From Paracoccaceae bacterium (lineage in GTDB: Bacteria > Pseudomonadota > Alphaproteobacteria > Rhodobacterales > Rhodobacteraceae), in contig CACOXV010000006.1 in NCBI GenBank assembly GCA_902631295.1, positions 1 through 64,000 on the forward strand: a stretch of DNA of 64,000 nt, in the 5' to 3' direction. Every line of letters starts with the position of its first letter. Position 1 is the stretch's first letter. The translations under genes were made by a program, and so were the position numbers. Shown in pieces: positions 1 to 8,283 of this stretch. The notes beneath the pieces were generated by a model. The model was not told where the DNA came from and did no database searches. It worked only from the letters and a program-made list of their open reading frames with translations.

Positions 1-322
1 AAATACTGACCAGATTTAACCGCACAGTATAATTTCGGCTAATTACCTCAAATAACTCTCGGTTTTCAAAGGAATTATGGTCTGGTGAAGAATAAAGCCC
101 TTAAGTGACACTAATTTCGGAGTACTTTAATCAAGCCTGAGGAAGGTTAAATTAGTTAACATAAAGATAAAAATCACGATGACTATCTCGATAACTTAAA
201 AGCGGTCTCCAGACCGCTTTTTTTTAAATAATTTAAAATTTTGGCTATTATTATGTGGTGTTTTAAGGCTAATTACTATATGATTTAACTAACAATTTTC
301 CGATCTAATAGGGATTATATTG
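1..322. other. Non-coding stretch at the window start
   Basis: No reading frame is open through this stretch: all three forward frames meet stops early. It contains one clear intrinsic terminator near position 210, so a transcript from the left (a gene or small RNA beginning outside or in the first bases) probably ends here. A weak sigma54-like element, TGGC then ATGT with the right spacing, sits near 242-257 ahead of the next gene, but its -12 GC is replaced by GT, so I do not call it. Nothing else recognisable was seen. Confidence 0.5.
199..225 (+). terminator. Rho-independent terminator
   Basis: A perfect 10-base inverted repeat (AAAGCGGTCT / AGACCGCTTT) separated by two bases is followed directly by a run of eight T on the plus strand. 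This is a classic intrinsic terminator for transcription from the left edge of the window. Confidence 0.85.
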
Positions 323-916
323 ATGTCATCATCTGAGGAAAAAGTAGCCGAAATGGACTTTGATGGTGATTTTTCTCTTAAGGGTGGAATAGATGACACT
401 GTTCCCCCTGATGATGAGCAAAAACCACGGGAAGAAAGTTCAGAGTTTGCTTTAAAAATGATAAATTCAGTCAAGGCAATGAATAGTGGAGAACTTAGCC
501 ATTATGAAATGGTGAATTCTTTTTCTCTAGCTGATGAACTAAAATGTTTGTTTATGTTTATGCAAGCATTACCGCATAGGCCAATCGTGCCAATGTATCC
601 AGAGGCACCATTCCTTTTTTTTAAAGGTGTTGCGTTGCCTAGATCATTTGACCTGACCGAAGAAATGGCTCACGATGTCGAAACCTTTATGAAGGGCAAA
701 AATAGCGAATATTTTAAAGAGCTACATCTTCATGATTTAGAGGCCTATTACCTAGATGCTTATGAAAGTGCCGTTCGAATATACAATGATATGGTGGAAA
801 AAACACGGGCCTCCTACATTTCAAATGTCAAACAAGCAAAGTCTCAAGTTATCGAGATATCTGCCGCTATAATTTGCGGGCTAGTGGTTATTTTAGCTCT
901 TTTTGGTCTGAGCTAA
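323..916 (+). CDS. Unrecognised tail-anchored membrane protein
   Basis: A 197-residue protein of no family I recognise. The start is taken at ATG 323, behind an AGGGA ribosome site, rather than the TTG one codon earlier. The first 50 residues are acidic and low in complexity. The middle is soluble with many aromatic residues. The last 18 or so residues form one hydrophobic segment ending at the C-terminus, so the protein is probably tail-anchored with its bulk in the cytoplasm. It ends four bases inside the convergent next gene. It lies close to the motor genes motA-motB, so a motility role is possible but only inferred from position. Confidence 0.6.
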   Translation: MSSSEEKVAEMDFDGDFSLKGGIDDTVPPDDEQKPREESSEFALKMINSVKAMNSGELSHYEMVNSFSLADELKCLFMFMQALPHRPIVPMYPEAPFLFFKGVALPRSFDLTEEMAHDVETFMKGKNSEYFKELHLHDLEAYYLDAYESAVRIYNDMVEKTRASYISNVKQAKSQVIEISAAIICGLVVILALFGLS

Positions 917-1386
917 CGATCTCTAACAAATAAAACTGGTAATTGTTGATATGCATGGAAACGGGAGTAATTATGTCCTGTCATGAAGTTAACAGTCCAA
1001 ACCATTTTCCGATTTAAGAAATTTCTTTTGCTCGTCCAATAAGCCTCTGGAGAAATATTTGGAAAGTATTTTTTCTTGATTTTAGGCGGTTCGCATTCTT
1101 TACAGACTAAACTTTCTAGTTCACCTAAAGTCGGAAGGCGCCATTCACCACCGAGTTGTTCTGACGCTTGTTGCAGCGCAATCGCAATTTCATCATGATT
1201 GAGTTTCACTAGTTCGCCAGTACATGTTTTTGACTCACTTTCCCACGTTTGTCCAACAGAACACCGAAGCCAAACTATATTATTTCGTACATCCGTGATT
1301 AAATGGTCTTCTTCAAAGAATTGAGCATTAGCTGGCGAGGACACTGCTAATGCCAAAATTATTAATAACAGTTTCAGATAGTTCAT
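913..1386 (-). CDS. Secreted DUF1566 (Lcl-type) domain protein
   Basis: A 157-residue protein with a clear Sec signal peptide, cleaved after about residue 21 (ANA-Q). The rest resembles the DUF1566/Lcl C-terminal fold: it has the characteristic W-R-L-P-T-x-x-E-L motif near residue 83 and the YWTS and LFVRD motifs further on. Such domains occur in secreted or surface proteins of unknown biochemical function. Several Cys residues (C42, C55, and a C-x-x-C near 96) may form disulphides. It is convergent with the preceding gene and divergent from motA, so it is probably transcribed alone. No link to the flagellum beyond position is visible. Confidence 0.7.
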   Translation of the reverse strand: MNYLKLLLIILALAVSSPANAQFFEEDHLITDVRNNIVWLRCSVGQTWESESKTCTGELVKLNHDEIAIALQQASEQLGGEWRLPTLGELESLVCKECEPPKIKKKYFPNISPEAYWTSKRNFLNRKMVWTVNFMTGHNYSRFHAYQQLPVLFVRDR

Positions 1387-1455
1387 TTTGATTAATCACC
1401 TTTATACACTATAAAGACTAATATATACCGTTTATTAGCATTTAAATTAATTAAA

Positions 1456-1471
1456 TGGTACGATTCTTGAA
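1456..1471 (+). promoter_or_regulatory. Probable sigma54 promoter of motA
   Basis: TGGTACGATTCTTGAA matches the -24/-12 pattern (TGGYAC-N5-TTGCW) with correct spacing, except that the -12 GC is GA. It lies about 30 bases ahead of the motA start codon, leaving room for a short leader with a GGAG ribosome site. It is less certain than the other sigma54 sites in the window because of the -12 mismatch. Confidence 0.5.
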
Positions 1472-1500
1472 TACACGATTGAAATAGTTGGAGTTTTGTA

Positions 1501-2265
1501 ATGGATTTAGCTTCGTTAATTGGGCTTATTGGTGCCGTCGGAATGATTTTGGCCGCCATGATTGCTGGCGGGGGCGTTGCTCCGTTTATTGATACCCAGT
1601 CAATCCTAATTGTCTTTGGTGGTACATTCTTTGGCGTTATGTATTCAAACCCACTTCCGGTTTTCTTGGGCCACTTCGGCGCTATGGCAAAAGCGTTTAT
1701 GCCAAAAGCAGCAAAGCTAGATGAATGTGTTGAGCGCATGGTTGAATTAGCGGCTATGTCGCGTAAAGACGGTATGATGGCTCTTGAGGGGCAACCAGTG
1801 CCTGACAAGTTCTTTGAAAAGGGCATGCAAATGCTTGTCGATGGTGCTGATGAGCAAAAATTAGTCAAACAAATGAAGTCAGAGATTGCATCCATGAAGG
1901 CAAGACATGAATCCCAACAAGGCGCTGTGCAAGGGTGGGTAAATTTAGCACCTGCCATGGGTATGATTGGGACCTTAATTGGACTTGTGTTGATGCTTGG
2001 GAACATGGGTGATCCGAAGTCAATTGGACCGGCGATGGCGGTCGCTTTGCTTACAACCCTTTACGGAGCATTTGTTGCAAACGTTATGTTTATGCCAATT
2101 GTGGGCAAACTAGAGTACTACTCAGCTTATGAAGTTGTTTATAGAGAAATGGTGTTAGAGGGACTTCGAGGGATCGCAAGGAGTGAATCCCCGCGTAATA
2201 TTCAGGACCAAATGGCATCGGCGCTTCCGCCGAAATTGCAAAGTAAGTTTGAAGTAGCGGCCTAA
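1501..2265 (+). CDS. motA: Flagellar stator protein MotA (PomA type)
   Basis: A 254-residue stator subunit that forms, with MotB, the ion channel driving flagellar rotation. Its N-terminus (MDLASLIGLIG) and its length match Vibrio PomA closely. Four membrane segments are visible. TM3 carries PAMGMIGTLIG and TM4 carries AVALLTTLYGA. The Thr residues there correspond to those conserved in sodium-type PomA, so sodium coupling is a reasonable inference, not proof. The cytoplasmic loop holds the charged stretch around SRKDG that meets the rotor protein FliG. motB follows 43 bases downstream as an operon. Transcription probably starts at the sigma54-like site just upstream. Confidence 0.95.
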   Translation: MDLASLIGLIGAVGMILAAMIAGGGVAPFIDTQSILIVFGGTFFGVMYSNPLPVFLGHFGAMAKAFMPKAAKLDECVERMVELAAMSRKDGMMALEGQPVPDKFFEKGMQMLVDGADEQKLVKQMKSEIASMKARHESQQGAVQGWVNLAPAMGMIGTLIGLVLMLGNMGDPKSIGPAMAVALLTTLYGAFVANVMFMPIVGKLEYYSAYEVVYREMVLEGLRGIARSESPRNIQDQMASALPPKLQSKFEVAA

Positions 2266-2308
2266 CGCGTAAGTTGAGCTTAAGAACTAAAAAAAGAGCG
2301 AACACAGA

Positions 2309-3511
2309 ATGGCGGAAGAAGCATTAGACGACGAAGAACAGGACGAAGAAGACTGTCCTAAATGCCCCCCGACTGGTGCGCCCGCTTGGATGGCAACATT
2401 TGCCGACATGGCGACACTTCTTATGGCGTTTTTCGTTCTAATTTTATCTTTTGCTGAATTTAACGTGCCAAAATTTAAACAAATTTCTGGGTCTTTAAAA
2501 GAAGCGTTTGGTGTCCAAAAGGTTGTTCCTGTGGTTGAGCAACCAAAAGGTACGACAGTAATTGAATTGAATTTTAGTCCTAATCCAGATCCCTCTATTT
2601 CAACTACTTTACGACAGGATACGACAGAACTTCAAAAGCCCGAATTGGAGTTAAAAACTGAAACAGAAAAGTCTCCTGAAGGAACGGGTGATGAAAAGAA
2701 AAGCCAGTCTGATTTTGAAGGAGCAGGCGGTGAAGGTGAGGAGCAAATTGACGCCCAAGAATTAGCCAAGCAACTCAAGAAGGCAATAGATACTGGCGAA
2801 GTAACTGTCGAAACGCTTGGTGAAAATGTTGTAATCAATTTTCCAGAAGAAAAAACCTCAGATGAAGATATCAGCACAATGATAGCGGAAACACTTGAAG
2901 CATTGAATGAAGCGAGAGAAAAATCGGGTGCATCGGACAGTGAAGTTTTGTTTGGAGGTGTTGAACAGGAACTTGAGAAACTTGCTGCGGCAATTGATGA
3001 AAGTATACCGCAAGATGGACAAGGGCAGGGCGGTTCATCAGCCGAAGGTGAGGGAGAGAGAATAGCATCGAGAACCACTGAAGAACTTACCGTTGCTCTT
3101 AAGGAGCAGATTGACCAAGGTCTGATTGAAGTAGAGCAAAGAGAAGGCAAAGTATTCGTAACCGTGGGGTCTGGAGGGGCATTTCCTTCTGGTACCGCTG
3201 ACCTTACAGAAGAGGCACAAAGAATTATTGACCGAATTGCGCTGTCGGCAATGAGCCCAGACAGCTCGATAAAAGTCACAGGGCACACTGACGACGTTCC
3301 AATTTCTAATGGACAATTCAGAGATAATTGGGATTTGGGCGCTGGCCGAGCAGCTAGTGTGGTTCAGGCCATCCAGAACACTGGCTTAATTGGTGGTGAT
3401 CGTCTTGAGGCAGTCAGTAAAGGTGAAATGGAACCCGTTGCAGATAATACTACTGCCGCTGGTAGAGAAAAAAATAGACGCATTGAAATTGAAATTTCAT
3501 ATGAAGACTAA
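2309..3511 (+). CDS. motB: Flagellar stator protein MotB (PomB type), long linker
   Basis: A 400-residue peptidoglycan-anchored stator subunit. The N-terminus has an acidic start, a CPKCPP segment like PomB, and one membrane helix with the ion-carrying Asp33 in the TFAD motif. After the helix, KFKQISGS and KEAFGVQ also match PomB. The C-terminal OmpA-like domain (about residues 285-398) has the peptidoglycan-binding GHTDD, W-D-L-x-x-x-R-A and N-R-R-I-E-I motifs. The linker of roughly 200 residues is very acidic and longer than in Vibrio PomB (about 315 aa in all). It contains a segment near residues 144-200 that repeats the start of the periplasmic domain near 255-315. It is the second gene of the motAB operon. 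Confidence 0.95.
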   Translation: MAEEALDDEEQDEEDCPKCPPTGAPAWMATFADMATLLMAFFVLILSFAEFNVPKFKQISGSLKEAFGVQKVVPVVEQPKGTTVIELNFSPNPDPSISTTLRQDTTELQKPELELKTETEKSPEGTGDEKKSQSDFEGAGGEGEEQIDAQELAKQLKKAIDTGEVTVETLGENVVINFPEEKTSDEDISTMIAETLEALNEAREKSGASDSEVLFGGVEQELEKLAAAIDESIPQDGQGQGGSSAEGEGERIASRTTEELTVALKEQIDQGLIEVEQREGKVFVTVGSGGAFPSGTADLTEEAQRIIDRIALSAMSPDSSIKVTGHTDDVPISNGQFRDNWDLGAGRAASVVQAIQNTGLIGGDRLEAVSKGEMEPVADNTTAAGREKNRRIEIEISYED

Positions 3512-3556
3512 AATCTTGTGAATATGGTCGTTCTGTTTTTTGAAGGGTAAGTCTTT

Positions 3557-5440
3557 ATGGTTGAAATTGCTAAACCAGATTATCTTAGTTTGGTAAATAA
3601 AGGCGGGTCAGGGTTTAATATCTCTGAGTTAGTAACTTCCATTGTCGCAGCTGAAATTGAGCCCAAAAAAGCAATTCACACCGCTAAGCAAACAAAAAAC
3701 GATAATGCAATAACTGGTATTGGTTTTCTTAATTCAAAATCGCTAACTACTAAAACTGCTTTTACGGCTGTTACGGACGATAAGTATTATTCTGTTTCTT
3801 CATCAAAAGCCGCATCTGTAGCCTTTACTGCGACAGACGAGACTAAAATGGCTGCGGGCATCAATTCTGTTTCTAATATAACAATTGCAAAAAAGATGGT
3901 ATTCGAACTACCCGGTTTTACAGATCTGACTGGTCCATATAACCAAGCCGTAACAATCAAACTTGGTTCTTGGGCGCAGACAAGTACTGCGGGATCTTCT
4001 GCCTCAAGCACCGTTGAGAGTGGTAAAACCTATAAAGTAACTACCAGATCAGGAAGTGCGGGTACTGATGGAAATGCTTTTAACACATTTACGAGAGATC
4101 CGAATGACCCAACGGATGCTGACGCCTTTCACGGTTTACCGGTGGAGGTGGGTGACGTTTTCCGAGCTTCTCAGGCATTTACTGACAGTGATTACACATT
4201 TACCCAGGTTGATGCGTATGCTTTTACGGCTAATGACGGTACCTCTGCCACTATTACTTTATCCGGAAACTTACAAGCGGTGGTTTCTCAACTAAATGCT
4301 GTGACTGGTATATCGGCTTCGCTTGTGAACACTGGCAAAGATGGTTCAGGCAATCAAGTTTACTCAATTGTCGTATCGAGTTCAGCGACGGGTAAAAATA
4401 GTGGTTTCCAAATTACTGCAAGCGGGGCAAGTCGATGGGAGACGCCTGCATATCCGGAAGGAAATTCAGATAACAACAGATTTACCCAATTTGCTGCCGA
4501 CTCAAACTTTAAGTTGGATGGAGTTGAGGTGTCTCGAACGACCAATTCCATAACTAACTTGATACAAGGTGTAACCATTGATCTGAAAGCGGATGACACC
4601 GGATCGGTCCAGTATACAGCAGCGAGGAGTGAGGCGAGTGTTAAAGCCACAGTTGAAAAAGTAATAAGTACACTCAATGATTATAAAAAAGAGCTAGACC
4701 GCCTTACTTTTATAGATGTAGAGGGTGACAATAATGGGCCGCTGGCCATGGACCCGGCCGTTGGGAGGCTTAAGTCAAAACTGAAAGCGCTTACTATAAC
4801 TGCCTTGAAAGGTCACGCGGATAAAAATATTTACTTATCTAGTCTGGGTATCAAAACAAATTCATCAGGTGAATATTTTTTTGATAAGGTTACGTTTGGA
4901 AAAACATACGCTGACAATCCGGAATATTTTTCGGCGCTTAAAGATGATAATATTTCAACAAGCGTCGTTACGGCCACTGCAACAAAGTCTCAATTTACTA
5001 AAATACCGTCTGGTACATACGAAGTTAAATATGACACTTCATCAAGTACCTGGAAATTTGGCACAGCAAATTTAATCCGAGTTGATTATAACGGTGGAAG
5101 TAGATTTACATCTGTCACTTATCCTGGGCTTGTAATTGACACAACCGATGCAAGCCCTGCTGCTTTTAATGTTTTTACTGGGAAAAGCTTTAGTCAAAGT
5201 ATGGTTGATCTTGCAGACTCAGTATTATCTGCGAGCTCATCTATAAAAACGGCGGAAACGTCCTATCTAACGTCAAATGCTGATGTTGCGAAGAAGTTAG
5301 TAGATCTGTCAACAAGAGAAAAATTATTAACAACTAGGTACACAACGCAGTTTGGGGATATGGAGCAGTCCATGTCACAGTTTAATAGCACGAAAACATT
5401 ACTTGAGAATTTTGTTGAAGCCTGGAAGAAGCAGAAATAG
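3557..5440 (+). CDS. fliD: Flagellar filament cap protein FliD (HAP2)
   Basis: A 627-residue filament cap that folds flagellin subunits at the filament tip. The N-terminus has the FNISELVTSIV stretch expected for FliD_N. A Flagellin_IN-like motif (A-V-x-x-L-N-A-V-T-G-I-S-A-S) lies near residues 235-260. The C-terminal FliD_C region runs from about 340 to the end and finishes with RYTTQFGDMEQSMSQFNST, as in other caps. Length is above the usual 450-550. It begins 45 bases after motB, so it may be read through from the motor genes. It ends two bases before the convergent sigma54 activator gene. No flagellin gene is adjacent. Confidence 0.9.
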   Translation: MVEIAKPDYLSLVNKGGSGFNISELVTSIVAAEIEPKKAIHTAKQTKNDNAITGIGFLNSKSLTTKTAFTAVTDDKYYSVSSSKAASVAFTATDETKMAAGINSVSNITIAKKMVFELPGFTDLTGPYNQAVTIKLGSWAQTSTAGSSASSTVESGKTYKVTTRSGSAGTDGNAFNTFTRDPNDPTDADAFHGLPVEVGDVFRASQAFTDSDYTFTQVDAYAFTANDGTSATITLSGNLQAVVSQLNAVTGISASLVNTGKDGSGNQVYSIVVSSSATGKNSGFQITASGASRWETPAYPEGNSDNNRFTQFAADSNFKLDGVEVSRTTNSITNLIQGVTIDLKADDTGSVQYTAARSEASVKATVEKVISTLNDYKKELDRLTFIDVEGDNNGPLAMDPAVGRLKSKLKALTITALKGHADKNIYLSSLGIKTNSSGEYFFDKVTFGKTYADNPEYFSALKDDNISTSVVTATATKSQFTKIPSGTYEVKYDTSSSTWKFGTANLIRVDYNGGSRFTSVTYPGLVIDTTDASPAAFNVFTGKSFSQSMVDLADSVLSASSSIKTAETSYLTSNADVAKKLVDLSTREKLLTTRYTTQFGDMEQSMSQFNSTKTLLENFVEAWKKQK

Positions 5441-5442
5441 TT

Positions 5443-6516
5443 TTAAATTCCATATTTTCTTATTTTCTCAATTAAAGTTGTTCTTATTAATTTAAGATCC
5501 TTGGCTGCCTCGCTAGTGTTCCCGCCATTTCTGTCCATTGCCGCTTCTATAAAAACTATTTCAATGTCTCGAAGAAGTGACCTCAAATCAACAGAGTTAT
5601 TTGTATCAAAAAAATTGGCAAAATCTTTTGGAGACGGTGGATTGGCGTCTGCCAACATCTTTTCTGAAGGCGATGCATTTTTACCTAATTCGTCCAACTC
5701 CGACCAAATCGCATCCTGTTCCTCCGCTCTGATAACGATATCGCTGTCAATTCTTAGGAGATACTTTTTAACATCTTGATCAGATATCTTTGCTTTTGGA
5801 AAAAAAACCATCGCTCTTTCTACAATATTCCGAACCTCGCGAATATTACCAGGCCAGTCATACTTTTGCAGAACTTCAAGTGCTTTTGCATCAAAAATTG
5901 GTCGGGAAGAAGAACCACTTTTTAAGCTTTTCTTTTCAATAAAGTGCTCAATTATTTCTGGTATATCTTCATGGCGTTGGGATAGATCAGGGACATCAAT
6001 TGGAAAAACATTCAATCTGAAAAGCAGGTCCTCTCTAAATTTATTGCTAGCAACCATTTCATTCAGATTTTTATGTGTGGCGCATATAATTCGAACGTCT
6101 AATTTTACCTCTGCATTACTTCCAACTTTCGAAATTACCGAATTTTCTAATACTCTCAGTAGTTTAGTTTGAAGATCAGCCGGCATATCTCCAATTTCAT
6201 CCAAGAAAAGTGTGCCTTTTTGAGCCTGCTCAAATTTACCGGTAGATGATTTAACTGCACCTGTAAAAGCACCTTTTTCGAAGCCAAATATCTCTGCCTC
6301 AATTAATTCCTTTGGAATTGCAGCACAATTGACTGTAACAAACCGTCCCTTTCTTCTACTTTCTTCGTGAAGTGCCTCTGCGACGAGTTCTTTCCCTGAA
6401 CCAGTCGCGCCATAAATTATTGCTGGTGCGTCAGAAGGGGCAATGAGTGCAATCATTTTTTTTAATTGAACTGCTGCAGAAGATTGTCCAATTATTTTTT
6501 TATCTAATGGTTTCAA
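5443..6516 (-). CDS. Sigma54-dependent activator of flagellar genes (FleQ/FlrC-like)
   Basis: A 357-residue bacterial enhancer-binding protein. It has an AAA+ domain with Walker A GATGSGKE (residues 36-43), the sigma54-contacting GAFTGA loop (82-87) and Walker B FLDEIGD (104-110). A Fis-type helix-turn-helix ends the protein, with GGNTSEAAKDL as its signature. There is no N-terminal receiver or REC-like domain: the AAA+ module starts almost at residue 1, so activity is not obviously controlled by phosphorylation. The start is a TTG. It is the only such regulator in the window and the natural partner for the many -24/-12 promoters found here. The symbol is withheld because FleQ, FlrA, FlrC and FleT cannot be separated by eye. 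Confidence 0.9.
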   Translation of the reverse strand: MKPLDKKIIGQSSAAVQLKKMIALIAPSDAPAIIYGATGSGKELVAEALHEESRRKGRFVTVNCAAIPKELIEAEIFGFEKGAFTGAVKSSTGKFEQAQKGTLFLDEIGDMPADLQTKLLRVLENSVISKVGSNAEVKLDVRIICATHKNLNEMVASNKFREDLLFRLNVFPIDVPDLSQRHEDIPEIIEHFIEKKSLKSGSSSRPIFDAKALEVLQKYDWPGNIREVRNIVERAMVFFPKAKISDQDVKKYLLRIDSDIVIRAEEQDAIWSELDELGKNASPSEKMLADANPPSPKDFANFFDTNNSVDLRSLLRDIEIVFIEAAMDRNGGNTSEAAKDLKLIRTTLIEKIRKYGI

Positions 6517-6640
6517 TAACTATTTGCCTTTAATAGTCTAACGAATTTGGTTTATGTTACTATGCAAGCTGTTATATTTCTACTTTAAATCATTCTATTT
6601 CTATTGCTACTGATTGGTGTGGCTTTCCGAGGACATTCGT

Positions 6641-7030
6641 TTGTTTGATATCGTAAAGAAAAAAATTGGATCCATTTTTAAGAAGAGATCTCAATCTCGA
6701 CCAGTCTTAGATTATCTTGACGAGCAGGATTTATCGCGGTTTAGTGATCAGGATATTGTATTGGAAACTGAGGATCAAATTCAGGAGTTTCTTCCTGAAG
6801 TTTTGGGTCAGGCACTGGCTAGGACTTGGATAGACAAGCGCTTTATGGAAGCATTTTATGAATATCCGGAAGAAATACTTGAGCGTGGTGGCGTTTATTT
6901 GCCAGATCATATATCTGTTGAGTTTATGAAGAAAGATAAAAGCAGACCAAAGGTAGTCGTGTATGAAAATGGAAATAAAAAAAGAAGAAAAATTCTTGAG
7001 TTAAAATTGATTATGGTGGCGGAAGAGTAA
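6641..7030 (+). CDS. Small protein with nitrile-hydratase-alpha/NHLP-like domain
   Basis: A 129-residue protein. TTG 6641 is chosen because a GAGGA ribosome site precedes it by seven bases; an upstream TTG at 6614 lacks one. The N-terminal 20 residues are basic. Residues 70-115 resemble the nitrile hydratase alpha subunit or NHLP leader domain: an A-L-A-R-T-W-x-D-x-x-F stretch, then P-E-E-I-L-E-x-G-G-V-x-L-P, then a beta strand ending in VVVYENG. The catalytic Cys cluster of nitrile hydratase is absent, so it is no enzyme of that kind. It shares its last base with the next gene (ATG overlap), indicating coupled translation. Its function in a flagellar locus is unknown. Confidence 0.65.
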   Translation: MFDIVKKKIGSIFKKRSQSRPVLDYLDEQDLSRFSDQDIVLETEDQIQEFLPEVLGQALARTWIDKRFMEAFYEYPEEILERGGVYLPDHISVEFMKKDKSRPKVVVYENGNKKRRKILELKLIMVAEE

Positions 7031-7647
7031 TGTTTAAAAATATTTTGGTTACATGCCTGCTTATATTTTATTCAACAATGTTGGGTGCCGAGAGCCATCA
7101 GAATAGCTCTGTTGATTCAGACTTTAAAACTGCAGTAAAACATATTGAGAAAAAAAGATTTTTTGAAGCGTATAAAATTTTTTCAACTTTAGCTGATCAA
7201 GGAATTCCTGAGGCACAATTTAATCTAGCATTACTTTATTCAAATGGATTAGGGGTCCCAAAAAATTATAGATTAGCTTTGTATTGGTCCTGGCAAGCTC
7301 ATCTAAATGCTCACGAAACTGCTATAAATAGAGTAAACATCATCTATGATTTGATTGACGAGAAACTCCGTAACTCCGTTGCGCAAACTATTATCGATGA
7401 GATGCTTTTGATCGCTCAGGCCGGTGACAAGGCTGCTCCGTTAAAACTTGGGCAAACTTACTTAGGTTTATTTGTTGAGGCACAAAATAAGCCAGCATAC
7501 GTGTGGTTATCCATCTCACAGGCCTACGGTGAGGAAAGAGCTAATGAACTTCTTGAGGAAGCGGCTAGCCAGATAACGCTCGAAGAAGTTTTAGCGCAAC
7601 AAGAAGAAGCTCAAAAAGTTTTTGAAAATATAATTAGAACTGATTAA
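7030..7647 (+). CDS. Secreted Sel1-repeat protein
   Basis: A 205-residue protein with an N-terminal signal peptide (about 20 residues, ending near LGAES). It contains at least one Sel1-like repeat around residues 45-90 (A-D-Q-G-x-x-E-A-Q-F-N-L-A and then Y-S-N-G-x-G-V-x-x-N-Y), plus a degenerate second one near 125-165. Sel1 repeats are alpha-solenoid protein-binding modules. Sel1-type proteins are known motility factors elsewhere (for example MotX in Vibrio has such repeats), so a motor or basal-body role is plausible, but this protein is not recognisably MotX. It is translationally coupled to the gene before it and ends convergently with flgN. Confidence 0.7.
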   Translation: MFKNILVTCLLIFYSTMLGAESHQNSSVDSDFKTAVKHIEKKRFFEAYKIFSTLADQGIPEAQFNLALLYSNGLGVPKNYRLALYWSWQAHLNAHETAINRVNIIYDLIDEKLRNSVAQTIIDEMLLIAQAGDKAAPLKLGQTYLGLFVEAQNKPAYVWLSISQAYGEERANELLEEAASQITLEEVLAQQEEAQKVFENIIRTD

Positions 7648-7931
7648 TTCAAAGGCTTCAAGTCATTCAAAAAATTCAACTTCCGCAAATTTAAATCGCA
7701 GTAATTATCAATTTCTAAGATGATCGAGTACAGTTCATTTAATATTTTTTTTAAGTTTTCATTAGAAATAGAAAAATCGCCCTGTTGAGCCCTAATTTTT
7801 TCAACAAGCGTTTCAAATTCTTTTACTTTAATCCCCAAGTCTGGGTCTTTATCAATTTGGGTCGTAAGGCTAGGCGTTTTAAGGATTTGCGAGATAACTG
7901 CGATGGTTTCCAGCAGCTTATCTATATCCAT
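7644..7931 (-). CDS. flgN: Probable FlgN-like export chaperone
   Basis: A 95-residue, almost entirely helical protein starting six bases after flgM. FlgN chaperones the hook-associated proteins FlgK and FlgL to the export gate, and it is very commonly encoded directly after flgM. The call rests mainly on this position, its size and its helical character; the sequence itself is too divergent for certainty. It ends in a four-base overlap with the convergent Sel1-repeat gene. Confidence 0.55.
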   Translation of the reverse strand: MDIDKLLETIAVISQILKTPSLTTQIDKDPDLGIKVKEFETLVEKIRAQQGDFSISNENLKKILNELYSIILEIDNYCDLNLRKLNFLNDLKPLN

Positions 7932-7937
7932 ATTTAC

Positions 7938-8243
7938 CTAGCCTTCCGCGTCTTGAATGCTCTCAAACAGTTTCGACGAAACTGCGTCTAGGTCAATAGG
8001 ATATCTTCCTTGTTCGACCTTTTCACGAATTTCATTAACAAGCTCCATATTAATAGGAGGCGAGCCCGCTAACGAACTGACTTTCTCACTAAGAGACAAA
8101 TCAATGCTAACTGAAGACTTATCAGCTTGCGCGTTTCCATTTTCAGCCAACTGGCTTGCTTGGCCACCAGAAACATTTGATCTCTTCTGATCGTGGACAG
8201 TCAGACCACCCAAATTAGGACTATTTCTAACTGAGTCTACCAT
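7938..8243 (-). CDS. flgM: Anti-sigma28 factor FlgM
   Basis: A 101-residue inhibitor that holds sigma factor FliA inactive until it is exported through the completed hook-basal body. The N-terminal 50 residues look disordered, as in known FlgM. The C-terminal helices carry the expected V-x-x-I-R-E-x-V-x-x-G-x-Y-x-I-D motif near residues 71-88. A strong GGAAGGAG ribosome site precedes the ATG. It lies between flgA and the flgN candidate in the usual flgA-flgM-flgN order, and its target fliA is about 7 kb away in the same window. Confidence 0.9.
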   Translation of the reverse strand: MVDSVRNSPNLGGLTVHDQKRSNVSGGQASQLAENGNAQADKSSVSIDLSLSEKVSSLAGSPPINMELVNEIREKVEQGRYPIDLDAVSSKLFESIQDAEG

Positions 8244-8283
8244 TTCTTTTACTCCTTCCGAGTACTCATACGACGCAAACCTT

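Noticed and set aside
242-257. Sigma54-like site ahead of the first gene
   Set aside because: The -12 element lacks the GC and the -24 is only TGGCTA; too weak to list as a promoter.
1392-2006. Open frame on the minus strand over motA
   Set aside because: Antisense to motA with no family features; its end runs through the motA promoter.
2632-3288. Ser-rich open frame on the minus strand over motB
   Set aside because: The Ser richness mirrors the acidic codons of MotB read in reverse; there is no independent evidence of coding.
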